A DNA stretch of 64,000 nucleotides from Mycolicibacterium aromaticivorans JS19b1 = JCM 16368 (GCF_000559085.1 NZ_JALN02000001.1:3410001-3474000); one strand, 5' to 3'; positions 53,891-63,515 are shown, counted from the first letter of the stretch. Notes: generated from the letters alone by a model not told the origin. Made by a program: numbers and translations.

Positions 53891-54366
53891 GGGTTGTGAA
53901 CTCCATTGCTCAGGGGATCGAATCGGAAAACCGCACAGCGGCCGGCCAGCGCCTCGAACTCTTCGGGCTTGCCCTCGGTGACCAGCCCGGCGTTCTTCAT
54001 GAAGCTGACCCCGGTGGGAACGAGGACGGGGAACGCCCGCAGCAGAGGGCGTGCCTCCTCGGCGGGCAGCTCGACGATGCGCACCGCTTCGCTGCGCCGG
54101 CCCGTGGTCAGGGTGACGACGCCGGCGGCGCGGGCGTTGCGCACCCAGTCCGCGCCGGGGAAGCCGCCCACCACGTAGCGCTTGCCGTCGACGGTGAACG
54201 GGGTGATCGGAGTCGAGCGCGGCTTGCCCGATGTGCGACCGGGAACGGTCAGCACGATCGGCGATTCGCCGCCGAAGGAGGTCAGGCCCAGACGCATCGC
54301 CGCCATGAAGATCTTGTTCATGGGCTTGAGCCACCAGGGCGGCCTGATGCGCTCGGAGTCGGCCAT
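53887..54366 (-). CDS. F420-dependent (Ddn-type) nitroreductase family protein
   Basis: A 159-residue split-barrel protein starting at ATG 54366. SPIVLTVPGRTSGKPRSTPITPFTVDGKRYVVGGFPGADWVRNARAAGVVTLTTGRR covers the F420-binding core. An N-terminal amphipathic helix (WWLKPMNKIFMAAMRLGL) suggests membrane contact, as with quinone-reducing relatives. Its stop overlaps the menB start, so a menaquinone-linked role is tempting but unproven. Confidence 0.87.
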   Translation of the reverse strand: MADSERIRPPWWLKPMNKIFMAAMRLGLTSFGGESPIVLTVPGRTSGKPRSTPITPFTVDGKRYVVGGFPGADWVRNARAAGVVTLTTGRRSEAVRIVELPAEEARPLLRAFPVLVPTGVSFMKNAGLVTEGKPEEFEALAGRCAVFRFDPLSNGVHNP

Positions 54367-54452
54367 GCCCAAAAGGTACGCCAACCGATTTCGGCGCGGT
54401 CGAAGGGCTGAGACGGTTGTAACACCAGCCCCACCAGGCGCGATCGAATCAT

Positions 54453-54713
54453 ATGTCACATTTGACGAGCACGTCAGCCGGCGATAGTCGGCAGGCGGAG
54501 CATTTCCGGCGCATCCTCGCCGAGCGCCGGGCCGAAGTGGATGCTCGATTGGCTGACGATGCGCGGCGGTTGGCCGCTCGGCGCCGGGCCGGCAGCACCT
54601 GCGGGGTGAAGTCGATTCGACACCGAATGCGCAAGCTGCAACGTCAGCGCGACGAAATGGACCGGATGCTGAGCGGACTCGACTCCCTGGCCGGCGCCGC
54701 GGTCACGAGCTGA
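54453..54713 (+). CDS. Small Arg-rich helical protein
   Basis: An 86-residue basic protein: RQAEHFRRILAERRAEVDARLADDARRLAARRRAG and IRHRMRKLQRQRDEMDRMLSGLDSL should form two long helices, likely a coiled coil. One Cys is present (STCGVKS). ATG 54453 is clear, but no family was recognised. It overlaps the convergent HAD gene by 11 bases. Nucleic-acid or membrane contact is possible from the charge; nothing more can be said. Confidence 0.65.
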   Translation: MSHLTSTSAGDSRQAEHFRRILAERRAEVDARLADDARRLAARRRAGSTCGVKSIRHRMRKLQRQRDEMDRMLSGLDSLAGAAVTS

Positions 54714-55392
54714 TGCCTCGTTCGCGCATCGCATCGAGGAGCATGCTCGGGCGCTCGGCGACCGGCAGCGGATCGACCAGGATGAAGTCGCAGCCGAGCT
54801 GGCGCGCGGCGCCGTCGTTCTCCTCGCTGTCACCGACCATCAGCGCCTCGTCGCCCGCTACGCCGAGTCTCTGCAGTGCGATCTCGAAGATCCGCGGATC
54901 GGGTTTGACCGCACCGACTTCGAAGGACAGCACGAACTCGTCGGCGTCCGCGCCGGCGGTGCGGAACGCGGGCCGGATGTCGAAGGCGATGTTGGACACG
55001 ATGCCGGTGCGCAGGCCCTGCGTCCGAAGCGATCGCAACACCTCGACGGTGTCGGGGTAGGGCAACCACGACGCAGGGTCGACGGCCCGCTGATAGAGCG
55101 TTTCGGCGTGGTCGGCCGCAAGGCCGGCGTCGGTCAGCGCGTGCAGGTAGGCCTCCCGGTGCAGAGCGGGGGCGAGGTCACGGTTGACCCAGGCTCGCTG
55201 CGCCTCTTCCGTTCTCGTCACCGAGCCGCCGGTGGGGTGGGTGAGACGCTCCATCAACTCGGCTTGCGCGTGCTCATCGACGGCACGCCGGCCGTCCTCG
55301 TCGATCAGCTCCATCCCCGCGAACCAACGGTCGTCCTCCTCGAGACGAAACAGGGTGCCGGAGAAGTCGAACAGCACAGCGTGCACAGGCAT
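54703..55392 (-). CDS. HAD-superfamily hydrolase
   Basis: A 229-residue HAD hydrolase of the type with an alpha-helical cap. Motif I is LFDFSGTLFRLE (Ser replaces the usual Asp at the third position, FDFSGT), motif II GIVSNIAFD, motif III KPDPRIF and motif IV MVGDSEENDGAAR. The first nucleophile Asp is kept; the acid/base Asp at +2 is replaced by Ser, so catalysis may differ from ordinary phosphatases. Substrate unknown. Confidence 0.88.
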   Translation of the reverse strand: MPVHAVLFDFSGTLFRLEEDDRWFAGMELIDEDGRRAVDEHAQAELMERLTHPTGGSVTRTEEAQRAWVNRDLAPALHREAYLHALTDAGLAADHAETLYQRAVDPASWLPYPDTVEVLRSLRTQGLRTGIVSNIAFDIRPAFRTAGADADEFVLSFEVGAVKPDPRIFEIALQRLGVAGDEALMVGDSEENDGAARQLGCDFILVDPLPVAERPSMLLDAMRERGISS

Positions 55393-55427
55393 GGCCCCAT
55401 GCTGCCAGTGCGGGGGAGTAGCGCCGC

Positions 55428-55970
55428 TCAGGGCCCGGGATTGGTCCAGGTGGGGTTGGCCGAGCCAGGCACACCGGAGGTCGGCGCGGGGTAATGAAAT
55501 CGGTGCTCCAACATCGACGCGCCGCGGTAGTACGCGAACACCATACCCAGCGCGATCAGCGCTGCCATGAATGCGATCTGCAGCGCCACCGAGACCGAGC
55601 GGGGCACGGCAGGGGCCTTGATCCTGCCGCGGATCCTCGGAGCGATTCGTTCTGCACGCGGCATGATCGGCTGCTCTTTGCCGCGCAGGAACTGCATCAC
55701 CACATCGGTGGCCCGATGGATCTGCTCACGGTCCACGTAGAGCTGGACGCCGTGTGCTGGTGCGCCCTTCAAGCCGCTCGGCCTGGCCACGTATCCGCCG
55801 ATGTCCGCGTCGTGTAGCAGCGCGAGAACCGCTGCCGCGTGGGCGGATTCGAGGTCGGCCAAGATGACCCAGGTGTCGGCCCACACGTCGTTGTCCTGGC
55901 CGCCCGGTGGCAGCCAGAACATCACGTCGCGCTCTTTGAGGTACTCGAGCGGGATGACGCGGGACAGCAT
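55428..55970 (-). CDS. Single-helix membrane protein, function unknown
   Basis: A 180-residue protein. An N-terminal soluble part of about 100 residues (WADTWVILADLESAHAAAVLALLHDADIGGYVARPSG and VQLYVDREQIHRATDVVMQFL) resembles DUF2007-like signal-transducing folds. A Arg/Pro-rich linker is followed by one helix (VALQIAFMAALIALGMVFAYY) and a 27-residue Pro-rich tail. ATG 55970. No catalytic motif; lies 22 bases after the fadD8 stop region. Confidence 0.7.
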   Translation of the reverse strand: MLSRVIPLEYLKERDVMFWLPPGGQDNDVWADTWVILADLESAHAAAVLALLHDADIGGYVARPSGLKGAPAHGVQLYVDREQIHRATDVVMQFLRGKEQPIMPRAERIAPRIRGRIKAPAVPRSVSVALQIAFMAALIALGMVFAYYRGASMLEHRFHYPAPTSGVPGSANPTWTNPGP

Positions 55971-55992
55971 CAGCCCAGTATGCGCCGCGGAC

Positions 55993-57594
55993 CTAACCGA
56001 CGGCGCGCGATGACCCTTCCCAGAACTGCGCCCGCACGGCCTTCTTGTCCGGCTTGCCCAGCGCGGTCACCGGCACCGAGTCGACGATGATCACCTGCTT
56101 GGGCGACTGCACCGAACCCTTGCGGTCCTTGACCGACGCCTGGATCTCGGCGGTCAGCGTCGCCACCGCGTCATCGTCGGAGGGATGATCCGGGCGCAGC
56201 ACGATCACCGCGGTGACGGCCTCGCCCCACTTCTCGTCGGGGGTGCCGATCACGCAGACCTGCGCAACCGCGGGATGTTCGGCGACGACGTCCTCCACCT
56301 CGCGCGGGAACACGTTGAAGCCGCCGGTCACGATCATGTCCTTGACCCGGTCGACGATGAACCAGTAGCCGTCCTCGTCCTCGCGCGCCATGTCGCCGGT
56401 GTGCAGCCAGCCGTCCTTGAACGTCTTGGCCGTCTCCTCCGGCAGGTTGTGGTACCCGCCGGACAGCAGCGGCCCGGACACGCAGATCTCGCCGACTTCG
56501 CCCTGCGGCACCTCGTTGCCGTCGGCGTCGAGCAGTGCGGTGCGCGCGAACAGGGTGGGCCGCCCGCAGGAGGTCAGCCGCTTCTCGTCGTGGTCCTTCT
56601 TGCCGAGGTAGGAGATCACCATCGGGGCTTCGGACTGTCCGTAGTACTGCGCGAAGATCGGGCCGAAGCGGCGGATCGCCTCGGCCAGGCGCACCGGGTT
56701 CATCGCCGAGGCGCCGTAGTACACCGTCTCCAGCGACGACAGGTCGCGGGTGTGCGAATCGGGGTGATCCATCAGCGCGTAGATCATCGACGGCACCAGC
56801 ATGGTGGCGGTGATCTTCTGCTCCTCGATCACCCGCAGCACCTCGGCCGGGTCGAACTTGGTCAGCACTACCAGCTCGCCGCCCTTGACCACGGTCGGCA
56901 CGAAGAACGCGGCGCCGGCATGTGATAGCGGCGTGCACATCAGGAACCGCGGGTTCTCCGGCCACTCCCACTCGGCGAGCTGAACCGTCGTCATCGTGGT
57001 GATCGACTGTGCGGTGCCCAGCACGCCCTTCGGCTTACCGGTGGTGCCGCCGGTGTAGGCCATGCCGCCGACGTGGTCGGGCGGAAGGTCGGCCGCCACC
57101 AACGGCTTCGGCGTGTACTTGGCGGCCTCGGCGATCAGGTCCACCGCGGAATCACCCAGGGCTTCCGGCACCGGGCCCAGCGTCAGCACCTGCTTGAGGG
57201 CGGGCACCTTCTCCAGCAAGCCCTGCGCCCGCTCGATGAACATCGGGTTGGGGTCGATGATCAGCGAAGTCACCCCGGCGTCGTTGAGCACGTAGGCGTG
57301 GTCGTCGAGTGAGCCGAGAGGGTGTAGTGCCACCCGGCGATAACCTTGGGTCTGGCCGGCGCCGATGATCATCAGCACCTCCGGCCGGTTGAGCGACAAC
57401 AGCCCCGCGGTCGCCCCGCTTCCGGCGCCGAGCGCCTCGAACGCCTGAATGTACTGGCTGATGCGGTCCGCGAGTTCGCCTCCGGTCAGGGTGGTGTCAC
57501 CCAGATGCAGCACCGGCTTGTTCTTGTTGCGCTTCAGCGCTCCGACGGTCAGGTGGCCAGAATGCAGGGGATGGCGAAGCAGCTCGTCACTCAT
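55993..57594 (-). CDS. fadD8: Acyl-CoA synthetase / AMP-ligase, FadD8-like
   Basis: A 533-residue ANL-superfamily ligase. P-loop MAYTGGTTGKPKGVLG, ATP-binding YGQSEAPMVIS, TGDMAREDEDGYWFIVDRVKDMIVTGGFNVFPREVE and the C-terminal lysine in VTALGKPDKKAVRAQ are all present. It should activate a fatty or other carboxylic acid to a CoA thioester. ATG 57594 is preferred; a 21-residue extension upstream shows no homology. Matches Rv0551c by place. Confidence 0.9.
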   Translation of the reverse strand: MSDELLRHPLHSGHLTVGALKRNKNKPVLHLGDTTLTGGELADRISQYIQAFEALGAGSGATAGLLSLNRPEVLMIIGAGQTQGYRRVALHPLGSLDDHAYVLNDAGVTSLIIDPNPMFIERAQGLLEKVPALKQVLTLGPVPEALGDSAVDLIAEAAKYTPKPLVAADLPPDHVGGMAYTGGTTGKPKGVLGTAQSITTMTTVQLAEWEWPENPRFLMCTPLSHAGAAFFVPTVVKGGELVVLTKFDPAEVLRVIEEQKITATMLVPSMIYALMDHPDSHTRDLSSLETVYYGASAMNPVRLAEAIRRFGPIFAQYYGQSEAPMVISYLGKKDHDEKRLTSCGRPTLFARTALLDADGNEVPQGEVGEICVSGPLLSGGYHNLPEETAKTFKDGWLHTGDMAREDEDGYWFIVDRVKDMIVTGGFNVFPREVEDVVAEHPAVAQVCVIGTPDEKWGEAVTAVIVLRPDHPSDDDAVATLTAEIQASVKDRKGSVQSPKQVIIVDSVPVTALGKPDKKAVRAQFWEGSSRAVG

Positions 57595-57734
57595 GCGGTC
57601 CACATTAGAACGTGTTCCAGTTCGGAAGGAAGGGTGTTCCCCAAGGTCGACGACCACTCTTTGTTTGACGCATGCGCAAACCGGTGAACCAGGCCCAGGC
57701 GATCCGTACCTGACGGTCCGCGAGAGGACATGGC

Positions 57735-59132
57735 GTGTTCACGATGTTTCAGGGGGCTCGGCAGCGCCAGGCGGTCTTCGTCGATACGGTCCGCAGCCGG
57801 CTCTGGCCGGTACCGGCGATCGGTGTGATCGCCGCCGTTGCCCTCGGGGTTGCACTTCCGCAGCTGGACACCGCACTCGACGCGCGCATGCCCGTGACGT
57901 TGGCGGGCTATCTGTTCGGCGGAGGCGCTGACGGCGCGCGAGAGGTGTTGGCCGCCATCGCGACGTCGTTGATGACCGTTACGTCGCTGACGTTCTCGTT
58001 GACGCTGGTGACGTTGCAGTTGGCCAGCAGTCAATACTCCCCGCGGCTCCTGCGGACCTTCGCTTCCGACCGATTTGTGCAGCGCACCCTCGCGCTCTTT
58101 CTTGCGACCTTCGCCTACGCGCTCACCGTCCTGCGGACGATCCGCAATGCTGTCGACGGGTCCGCCTCGTTCGTCCCACGCATTTCGGTCACCGTTGCTT
58201 ACCTGTTGGCGATGGCCAGCGTGCTGGGCTTGGTGCTGTTTCTCGGACATCTGGTACGGCAGATCAGGATCGAGACGATGCTCGATCACGTCTCGAGAGA
58301 CGTCATCGACACGGTCTGCCGCACGGCGGCACCTCTGGGCGACGAGCCCGCGTTCGTCCCGCCGCTGCCGCGCACGCGGACGCACATCATCGCCGCACGG
58401 TCATCGGGCTTCCTCACCCAGGTCGGCGAGGCCGCGTTGGTCGCAGCCGCGGTTGACGCCGATGCTGTGGTGTTGGTCGATCGTCCGGTGGGCAGCAGCA
58501 TCGTGGCGAATGTGCCGGTCGCCTTGTGCTGGGCTGCCGGCCCCTCCAGTGAGCTCGACGGAGACGGCCTGGACTCACTGCGCGAGCGCGTGGCGGGCGC
58601 CCTGCACACCGGTGTCGAACGCACCGCAACTCAGGATGTCGGTTACGGGTTGCGCCAGCTGACCGACGTCGCGGTTCGGGCATTGTCACCCGGCATCAAC
58701 GACCCCACCACCGCTGTCCATGCCTTGCAGTCCTGCACTGCGGTGCTGTGTGAGTTGGCCGGTTACCGACTCGGCCCGCGGATTCTGCGCGATGAGGACG
58801 ACGTCGCCCGAGTGGTGCTGACCCGCCCGGACTTGCCCGAACTGCTCGACATGGTCTGCACCCAGCCGCAGATCTACGGCGAGCGTGATCCGCTGGTCAT
58901 GGGCAGCCTTCTGATGCTGCTGCGAGACCTTGCCTGGGTGGTGCGCCAGCCGGAGCACCGGCTGGCGATCGCGGATCGATGCCAGCGGCTGCGCCTCAGC
59001 ATCGCGGCACAGCAATTCGAATCTTCTGGACGCAGCGGGCTGGAGCGGCTCATGAGCCAGGTCGACGAGGCGCTCCATCAGCGATGGGATCTCGGCAATG
59101 ACAGTCACGCGGAAGGAAGGCAGCCACGATGA
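57735..59132 (+). CDS. DUF2254 membrane protein
   Basis: A 465-residue predicted membrane protein of DUF2254. Four helices occupy about 15-170, with the family hallmark MTVTSLTFSLTLVTLQLASSQYSPRLLRTF and FVQRTLALFLATFAYALTVL. The C-terminal half is soluble, with VRALSPGINDPTTAVHALQS and a helical tail. The fold resembles ion-channel or mechanosensitive proteins but no activity is known. GTG 57735. Overlaps the DUF3253 gene by four bases. Confidence 0.85.
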   Translation: MFTMFQGARQRQAVFVDTVRSRLWPVPAIGVIAAVALGVALPQLDTALDARMPVTLAGYLFGGGADGAREVLAAIATSLMTVTSLTFSLTLVTLQLASSQYSPRLLRTFASDRFVQRTLALFLATFAYALTVLRTIRNAVDGSASFVPRISVTVAYLLAMASVLGLVLFLGHLVRQIRIETMLDHVSRDVIDTVCRTAAPLGDEPAFVPPLPRTRTHIIAARSSGFLTQVGEAALVAAAVDADAVVLVDRPVGSSIVANVPVALCWAAGPSSELDGDGLDSLRERVAGALHTGVERTATQDVGYGLRQLTDVAVRALSPGINDPTTAVHALQSCTAVLCELAGYRLGPRILRDEDDVARVVLTRPDLPELLDMVCTQPQIYGERDPLVMGSLLMLLRDLAWVVRQPEHRLAIADRCQRLRLSIAAQQFESSGRSGLERLMSQVDEALHQRWDLGNDSHAEGRQPR

Positions 59133-59383
59133 CGGACGTGCGCGGTCGGCTGCGCGCCGCGATCCTGACGATGACAGCCGAGCGTGCCCCGCGCACGATC
59201 TGCCCGTCCGACGCCGCCCGCGCCGTCGATGCTGAGCACTGGCGTGAGCTGATGAACGCGACCCGCGAACTCGCCCGCGAGCTGGCGAGGACCGGCGACG
59301 TCGTCATCACGCAGAAGGGTGCGGTGCTCGATCCAGACGTTGAATGGCGCGGACCCGTCCGGATAGGACGCCTGCGCGGCTAG
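59129..59383 (+). CDS. DUF3253 protein
   Basis: An 84-residue winged-helix-like protein: LRAAILTMTAERAPRTICPSDAARAVDAEHWRELMNATRELARELARTGDVVITQKGAVLDPD. DUF3253 members resemble a stand-alone DNA-binding fold but none is characterised. ATG 59129 overlaps the DUF2254 stop by four bases, a common linkage. Function unknown. Confidence 0.82.
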   Translation: MTDVRGRLRAAILTMTAERAPRTICPSDAARAVDAEHWRELMNATRELARELARTGDVVITQKGAVLDPDVEWRGPVRIGRLRG

Positions 59384-59392
59384 CATCTGCCC

Positions 59393-60919
59393 ATGTCGCA
59401 GCAGCAGGTGACCGGCCTCGCCGCGACCATGACGATCGTGGCCATGGGTCTGGGCTACAGCATCACCGCCGCCGACCCGACGATCCTGTCGGCCAACCTC
59501 GCCGAGGTGCGCCACGGTCTGGGGTTCAGCCCCAGCACCGCCAGTTTCCTGGCCTGCCTGGCCACACTCACGCTGGCCGCGGCGGTGCTCGGCGCGGGTG
59601 CGCTCGGGGACCTGTACGGCATGAAGCGGATGTTCGCGATCGGCTGTTACGGCTCGATCGGCTTCGGCGTGCTCGCGGCCGTGGCACCCAACGTGGCGGT
59701 GCTGACGTTCGCTCGGGCCGGGGTGGGCATTGGCTTCGCATTTGTTCTGGGGTTGTCGCTGGCCATCATCAACGCGGTGTTCCCGGCGGAACGCCGTGCC
59801 GCTGCGATCGCGATGTACCTAGGCGTCGGCCACGCCCTCAGCGTGTTTCAGCCCGCGGTCGGAAGCTGGCTGGCGGCGCATTTCGGTTGGCGTGCATGCT
59901 TTCTGGTGACCCCGGTGCTGGCCGCCGTCACGCTCGCGCTGACCATGCGATACGTACCGGAGACGTTGCGGTGGCAGCGCAAGCTGGACGTCGTCGGGAT
60001 CGTGTTGATCGCGGTCGGACTGATCCTGTTGATTCTCGGGCTCACTCAGCTGCAGGGCGGTTTCCACGTGAGCGCTCTGGTGCAGATCATGGTCGGGATC
60101 GCGCTGGCGGCGGCGTTCGTGTTGTGGGAGCGGCACACCGACGAACCGGCGTTGGACATGCGCATCTTCGGATCCGGTCGGTTCAACGCCGCGGTGGTCG
60201 CCGGCGCGACGTTCAACTTTCTGCAGGGCGGGGCCACCATCCTGTTCGCCTACTACCTGGTCACCATCCGCGGTGAGTCGCCGGAGATGCTCGGCCTGTT
60301 GCTCATTCCCGCTGTGCTGCTGGCGTCGGTGGCCGCGACCGCGGCTGGGCGGGCGGTCGACCGGTTCGGCGAGCGCGCGGTGCTCATGTCCGGGTTGGCC
60401 ATCCTGCTGGCCGGGATGGTGATGCTGGTGGTGCTCGACGCCCACACGCCGATCCTGGTCATGGGTGTTGCGGTGACGCTGAACGCGATCGGTGGCGCGG
60501 TGGTGCAGACCCCGCAGTCCACGATCATGATGTCCAGCGCGCCCGCGGAGTTGGGTGGCGTCATCTCGGCGGTGAAACCGGCTGTCGGACAGGCCAGTTA
60601 CTCACTCGGGCCGGCGCTGTTCGCATTGGTCGGCACGACGCTGTTCCTGCGCGACGGGCGGCAGAAGCTGGAGGGGTCGGGGATCACCGAGGACCAGGCC
60701 CGCGACGCCTTGCGTGTCGCGCACGGCGGTGTGCCCGGCCCGGCGGCCGGCGCCGAGGTCTTGGACCCGGAGCAGGCCCGCTGGGTGGTGTCTGAGGCGG
60801 CGCAGAGTTGGCTGACCGCCATCCACGACTTGAGCCTGATCATGGCCGTCGTGCCCGCCGCCGCAATGATGCTTGCCTGGGTGCTGCTGCGCCCGAAGGC
60901 TGGCTCGTCCTCGGCTTGA
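59393..60919 (+). CDS. MFS drug/multi-solute transporter (EmrB/QacA-like)
   Basis: A 508-residue major-facilitator protein with about fourteen helices, of the DHA2 drug:proton antiporter type. Seen are SITAADPTILSANLAEVRHGLGFS at the N-terminus, LGDLYGMKRMF (motif A) and GVGHALSVFQPAVGSWLA (motif C-like). A cytoplasmic or outer insert near 430-460 is Ala/Gly-rich (ALRVAHGGVPGPAAG). It lies nine bases after the DUF3253 stop. Substrate unknown. Confidence 0.88.
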   Translation: MSQQQVTGLAATMTIVAMGLGYSITAADPTILSANLAEVRHGLGFSPSTASFLACLATLTLAAAVLGAGALGDLYGMKRMFAIGCYGSIGFGVLAAVAPNVAVLTFARAGVGIGFAFVLGLSLAIINAVFPAERRAAAIAMYLGVGHALSVFQPAVGSWLAAHFGWRACFLVTPVLAAVTLALTMRYVPETLRWQRKLDVVGIVLIAVGLILLILGLTQLQGGFHVSALVQIMVGIALAAAFVLWERHTDEPALDMRIFGSGRFNAAVVAGATFNFLQGGATILFAYYLVTIRGESPEMLGLLLIPAVLLASVAATAAGRAVDRFGERAVLMSGLAILLAGMVMLVVLDAHTPILVMGVAVTLNAIGGAVVQTPQSTIMMSSAPAELGGVISAVKPAVGQASYSLGPALFALVGTTLFLRDGRQKLEGSGITEDQARDALRVAHGGVPGPAAGAEVLDPEQARWVVSEAAQSWLTAIHDLSLIMAVVPAAAMMLAWVLLRPKAGSSSA

Positions 60920-60937
60920 CGTGGCAATCTGGCTCGT

Positions 60938-62503
60938 ATGCAACCACCCGAACCACGCTTCCTCGATGACCGGCCGGCGTACTGGGCCGAGCACAGGCCC
61001 GACGGTCAGGCCATCAGCTACCTGGACCGCACCTGGACCTGGGCGCAGTGGGACGACCGGATCCGGCGCCTCGCCGGCGCTCTGGTGGAGCGCGGCATCG
61101 GCCGCGGCGACGTGGTGGCGTTCTTGGACAAGAACCACCCCGCATGCGTCGAGCTGACGCTGGCGGCGGCGTCGATCGGCGCGGCCACCGCCGTGATCAA
61201 CTTCCGGCTGGCCGCCGACGAGATGGACTACGTCCTCAATGACTCCGGCGCCAAACTGCTGATCGTCGGTACCGAGCTGATGGGTGCTGTCGAGAAGATC
61301 CGCGACAAGCTGACCAACGTCACAGCGGTCATCGAGGTGACTCCCGACGGCGCAAACGGTGACGGGTATGAGGCCCTGTTGGCCGCCGCCGCCCCGGTCG
61401 GGCGTCCCGCCGAGGTCGATCCCGAGGATGCCGCGCTGGTCATGTATTCCTCGGGCACCACGGGCCGGCCCAAGGGTGTGGTCCTGTCTCACCGAAACGT
61501 GTTGGCGCACACGATCAATGCCGCGACGTTCGAGTTCGGCGACGACGACAAGAACATGGTGGCGATGCCGTTGTTCCATGTCGGCGGGTCGGCTTACGTT
61601 CAGTACGGCATTCACGCCGGCATCCCGACGATCATGACGCGTGAGGCCGACGGTGCGTCGCTGGCCGGCGCACTCCTGCAGGGTGCCAACCGGACGTTCC
61701 TGGTGCCCGCCGTGCTGGGCAAAGTGCTGGAGTCCGGTGAGGATGCGGTAAAGCTGTTCAGCGCATTGAAGACGTTCGTCTACGGCGCGTCACCGATGCC
61801 GCCTGCGCTGCTGAAGGCGGCGCTCAAGGCCTGGCCCGACACCGATTTCATCCAGGTGTACGGCCTGACCGAGGTCTGTGGGGCGATCACCCAGCTCTCC
61901 CCGGAGGTGCACCGCGACGACTCCCGGCCCGAGCGCATGATCAGTGCCGGCCAGCCGTCTCGTGAGGTGGAGGTCCGGGTGGTCGACATCGAGACCCTTG
62001 CTGAGGTGCCGATCGGTCAGCCCGGCGAATTGTGGTTCCGCACACCGCAGTTGATGAAGGAATACCACAACAAGCCGGAGGCCACCGCCTCGACGATCAC
62101 CGAGGACGGCTGGTTCCGCTCCGGTGACATCGGCCGCGTCGACGAGGACGGTTTCATCTTCGTCGAAGACCGGCTCAAGGACATGATCATCTCCGGGGGC
62201 GAGAACATCTACTCCGTCGAGGTCGAGCGGGTGCTCACCGATCATCCGGCCGTACTCGACGCCGCGGTGTTCGGCGTGCCGGACGAGAAGTGGGGCGAGT
62301 CGGTCAAGGCGGTCGTCGAATTGTCCGCCGGCGGCCAGACGTCCGAAGAGGAACTGGTTGCCTGGTGCCGGGAGCGGCTGGCGCACTACAAGTGCCCGCG
62401 CAGCGTGGAGATCTCGCCGGCGTTGCCGCGCAACCCCACCGGCAAGCTGCTCAAGCGCGATCTGCGCAACCCGTACTGGGAGAACCGCGGCCGCGCGATC
62501 TGA
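60938..62503 (+). CDS. Acyl-CoA synthetase (FadD family)
   Basis: A 521-residue ANL-type ligase: P-loop MYSSGTTGRPKGVVL at about 168-182, YGLTEVCGAITQLSPE, ELWFRTPQLMKEYHNKPEATAS, FRSGDIGRVDEDGFIFVEDRLKDMIISGGENIYSVEVE and the lysine in RNPTGKLLKRDLR. It is closer to aromatic or medium-chain acyl ligases than to MenE. Its stop and the menC ATG share one base (TGATG), so it is coupled to the menaquinone gene though not a known pathway enzyme. Confidence 0.9.
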   Translation: MQPPEPRFLDDRPAYWAEHRPDGQAISYLDRTWTWAQWDDRIRRLAGALVERGIGRGDVVAFLDKNHPACVELTLAAASIGAATAVINFRLAADEMDYVLNDSGAKLLIVGTELMGAVEKIRDKLTNVTAVIEVTPDGANGDGYEALLAAAAPVGRPAEVDPEDAALVMYSSGTTGRPKGVVLSHRNVLAHTINAATFEFGDDDKNMVAMPLFHVGGSAYVQYGIHAGIPTIMTREADGASLAGALLQGANRTFLVPAVLGKVLESGEDAVKLFSALKTFVYGASPMPPALLKAALKAWPDTDFIQVYGLTEVCGAITQLSPEVHRDDSRPERMISAGQPSREVEVRVVDIETLAEVPIGQPGELWFRTPQLMKEYHNKPEATASTITEDGWFRSGDIGRVDEDGFIFVEDRLKDMIISGGENIYSVEVERVLTDHPAVLDAAVFGVPDEKWGESVKAVVELSAGGQTSEEELVAWCRERLAHYKCPRSVEISPALPRNPTGKLLKRDLRNPYWENRGRAI

Positions 62504-63489
62504 TGGCGGTGGCGCTGGAGGACTTGCTGGACCGGTTGCACGTTCTGGCACTGCCGATGCGGGTTCGCTTCCGCGGCATCATGGTTCGCGAGGTAGCCCT
62601 GATCGACGGGCCCACCGGCTGGGGCGAGTTCGGCGCGTTCGTCGAATACGAACCGCCCGAGGCGGTGCACTGGCTGGCGTCCGGTGTCGAATCCGCTTAC
62701 TGCGCAAGGCCTTCCGTCGTACGCCAGGTGGTGCCGATCAACGCGACGGTGCCCGCCGTCCCGGCCGGGCAGGTGCCGGAGGTATTGGAGCGTTTCCCTG
62801 GCACGCGTACCGCCAAGGTGAAGGTAGCCGAGCCCGGCCAGACGCTGGCCGACGACGTCGCCCGGGTGAACGCGGTGCGTGCGGTGATCCCGACGGTGCG
62901 GGTGGACGCCAACGGCGGGTGGACCGTCGAGCAGGCGGTGGCCGCGGCGGCCGCGCTGACCGCCGACGGTCCGCTGGAATACCTTGAGCAGCCGTGTAAG
63001 ACGGTAGCCGAGCTGGCCGAGGTGCGCAGCCGGGTGGACGTCGCGGTGGCCGCCGACGAGAGCATCCGCAAGGCCGCGGACCCGCTGGCGGTGGTGCGCG
63101 CGCGGGCAGCCGACATCGCTGTGCTCAAAGTGCCGCCGCTCGGCGGGGTGCGGGCGTTGTTGGACATCGCTGCCGAGATCGACATCCCGGTGGTGATCTC
63201 GAGTGCGCTGGACACCGCGGTCGGGATCGCGGCGGGGTTGACCGCGGCGGCGGCATTGCCGCGGCTGGAGCATGCCTGCGGGCTGGGCACCGGCGGGTTG
63301 TTCGTGGCGGACGTCGCGGAGATCAGCCTGGTCGACGGGGGGCTGCCGGTCGGCGATGTGGTGCCCGACCCGGCTCGGCTGGCCGCGCTCGCCGCGCCGG
63401 CCGACCGCCGCGACTGGTGGATCGAGCGAGTGCGCACCTGCCACGCGCTTCTCGCCCAAACCGACACACCGCAGGACAATCGCGAGTAG
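62503..63489 (+). CDS. menC: o-Succinylbenzoate synthase
   Basis: MenC dehydrates SHCHC to o-succinylbenzoate, a step of menaquinone synthesis. The 328 residues from ATG 62503 fit the short enolase-superfamily form: RTAKVKVAEPG with catalytic lysine, RVDANGGWTVEQA (Mg Asp), LEYLEQPC (Mg Glu), AADESIRK (Mg Asp/Glu) and AVLKVPPLGG with the second lysine. ISSALDTAVGIAAG and CGLGTGGLF close the site. Matches Rv0553. Confidence 0.95.
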   Translation: MAVALEDLLDRLHVLALPMRVRFRGIMVREVALIDGPTGWGEFGAFVEYEPPEAVHWLASGVESAYCARPSVVRQVVPINATVPAVPAGQVPEVLERFPGTRTAKVKVAEPGQTLADDVARVNAVRAVIPTVRVDANGGWTVEQAVAAAAALTADGPLEYLEQPCKTVAELAEVRSRVDVAVAADESIRKAADPLAVVRARAADIAVLKVPPLGGVRALLDIAAEIDIPVVISSALDTAVGIAAGLTAAAALPRLEHACGLGTGGLFVADVAEISLVDGGLPVGDVVPDPARLAALAAPADRRDWWIERVRTCHALLAQTDTPQDNRE

Positions 63490-63515
63490 ATCGCCGCACA
63501 ACGTCGACCTCGGCG

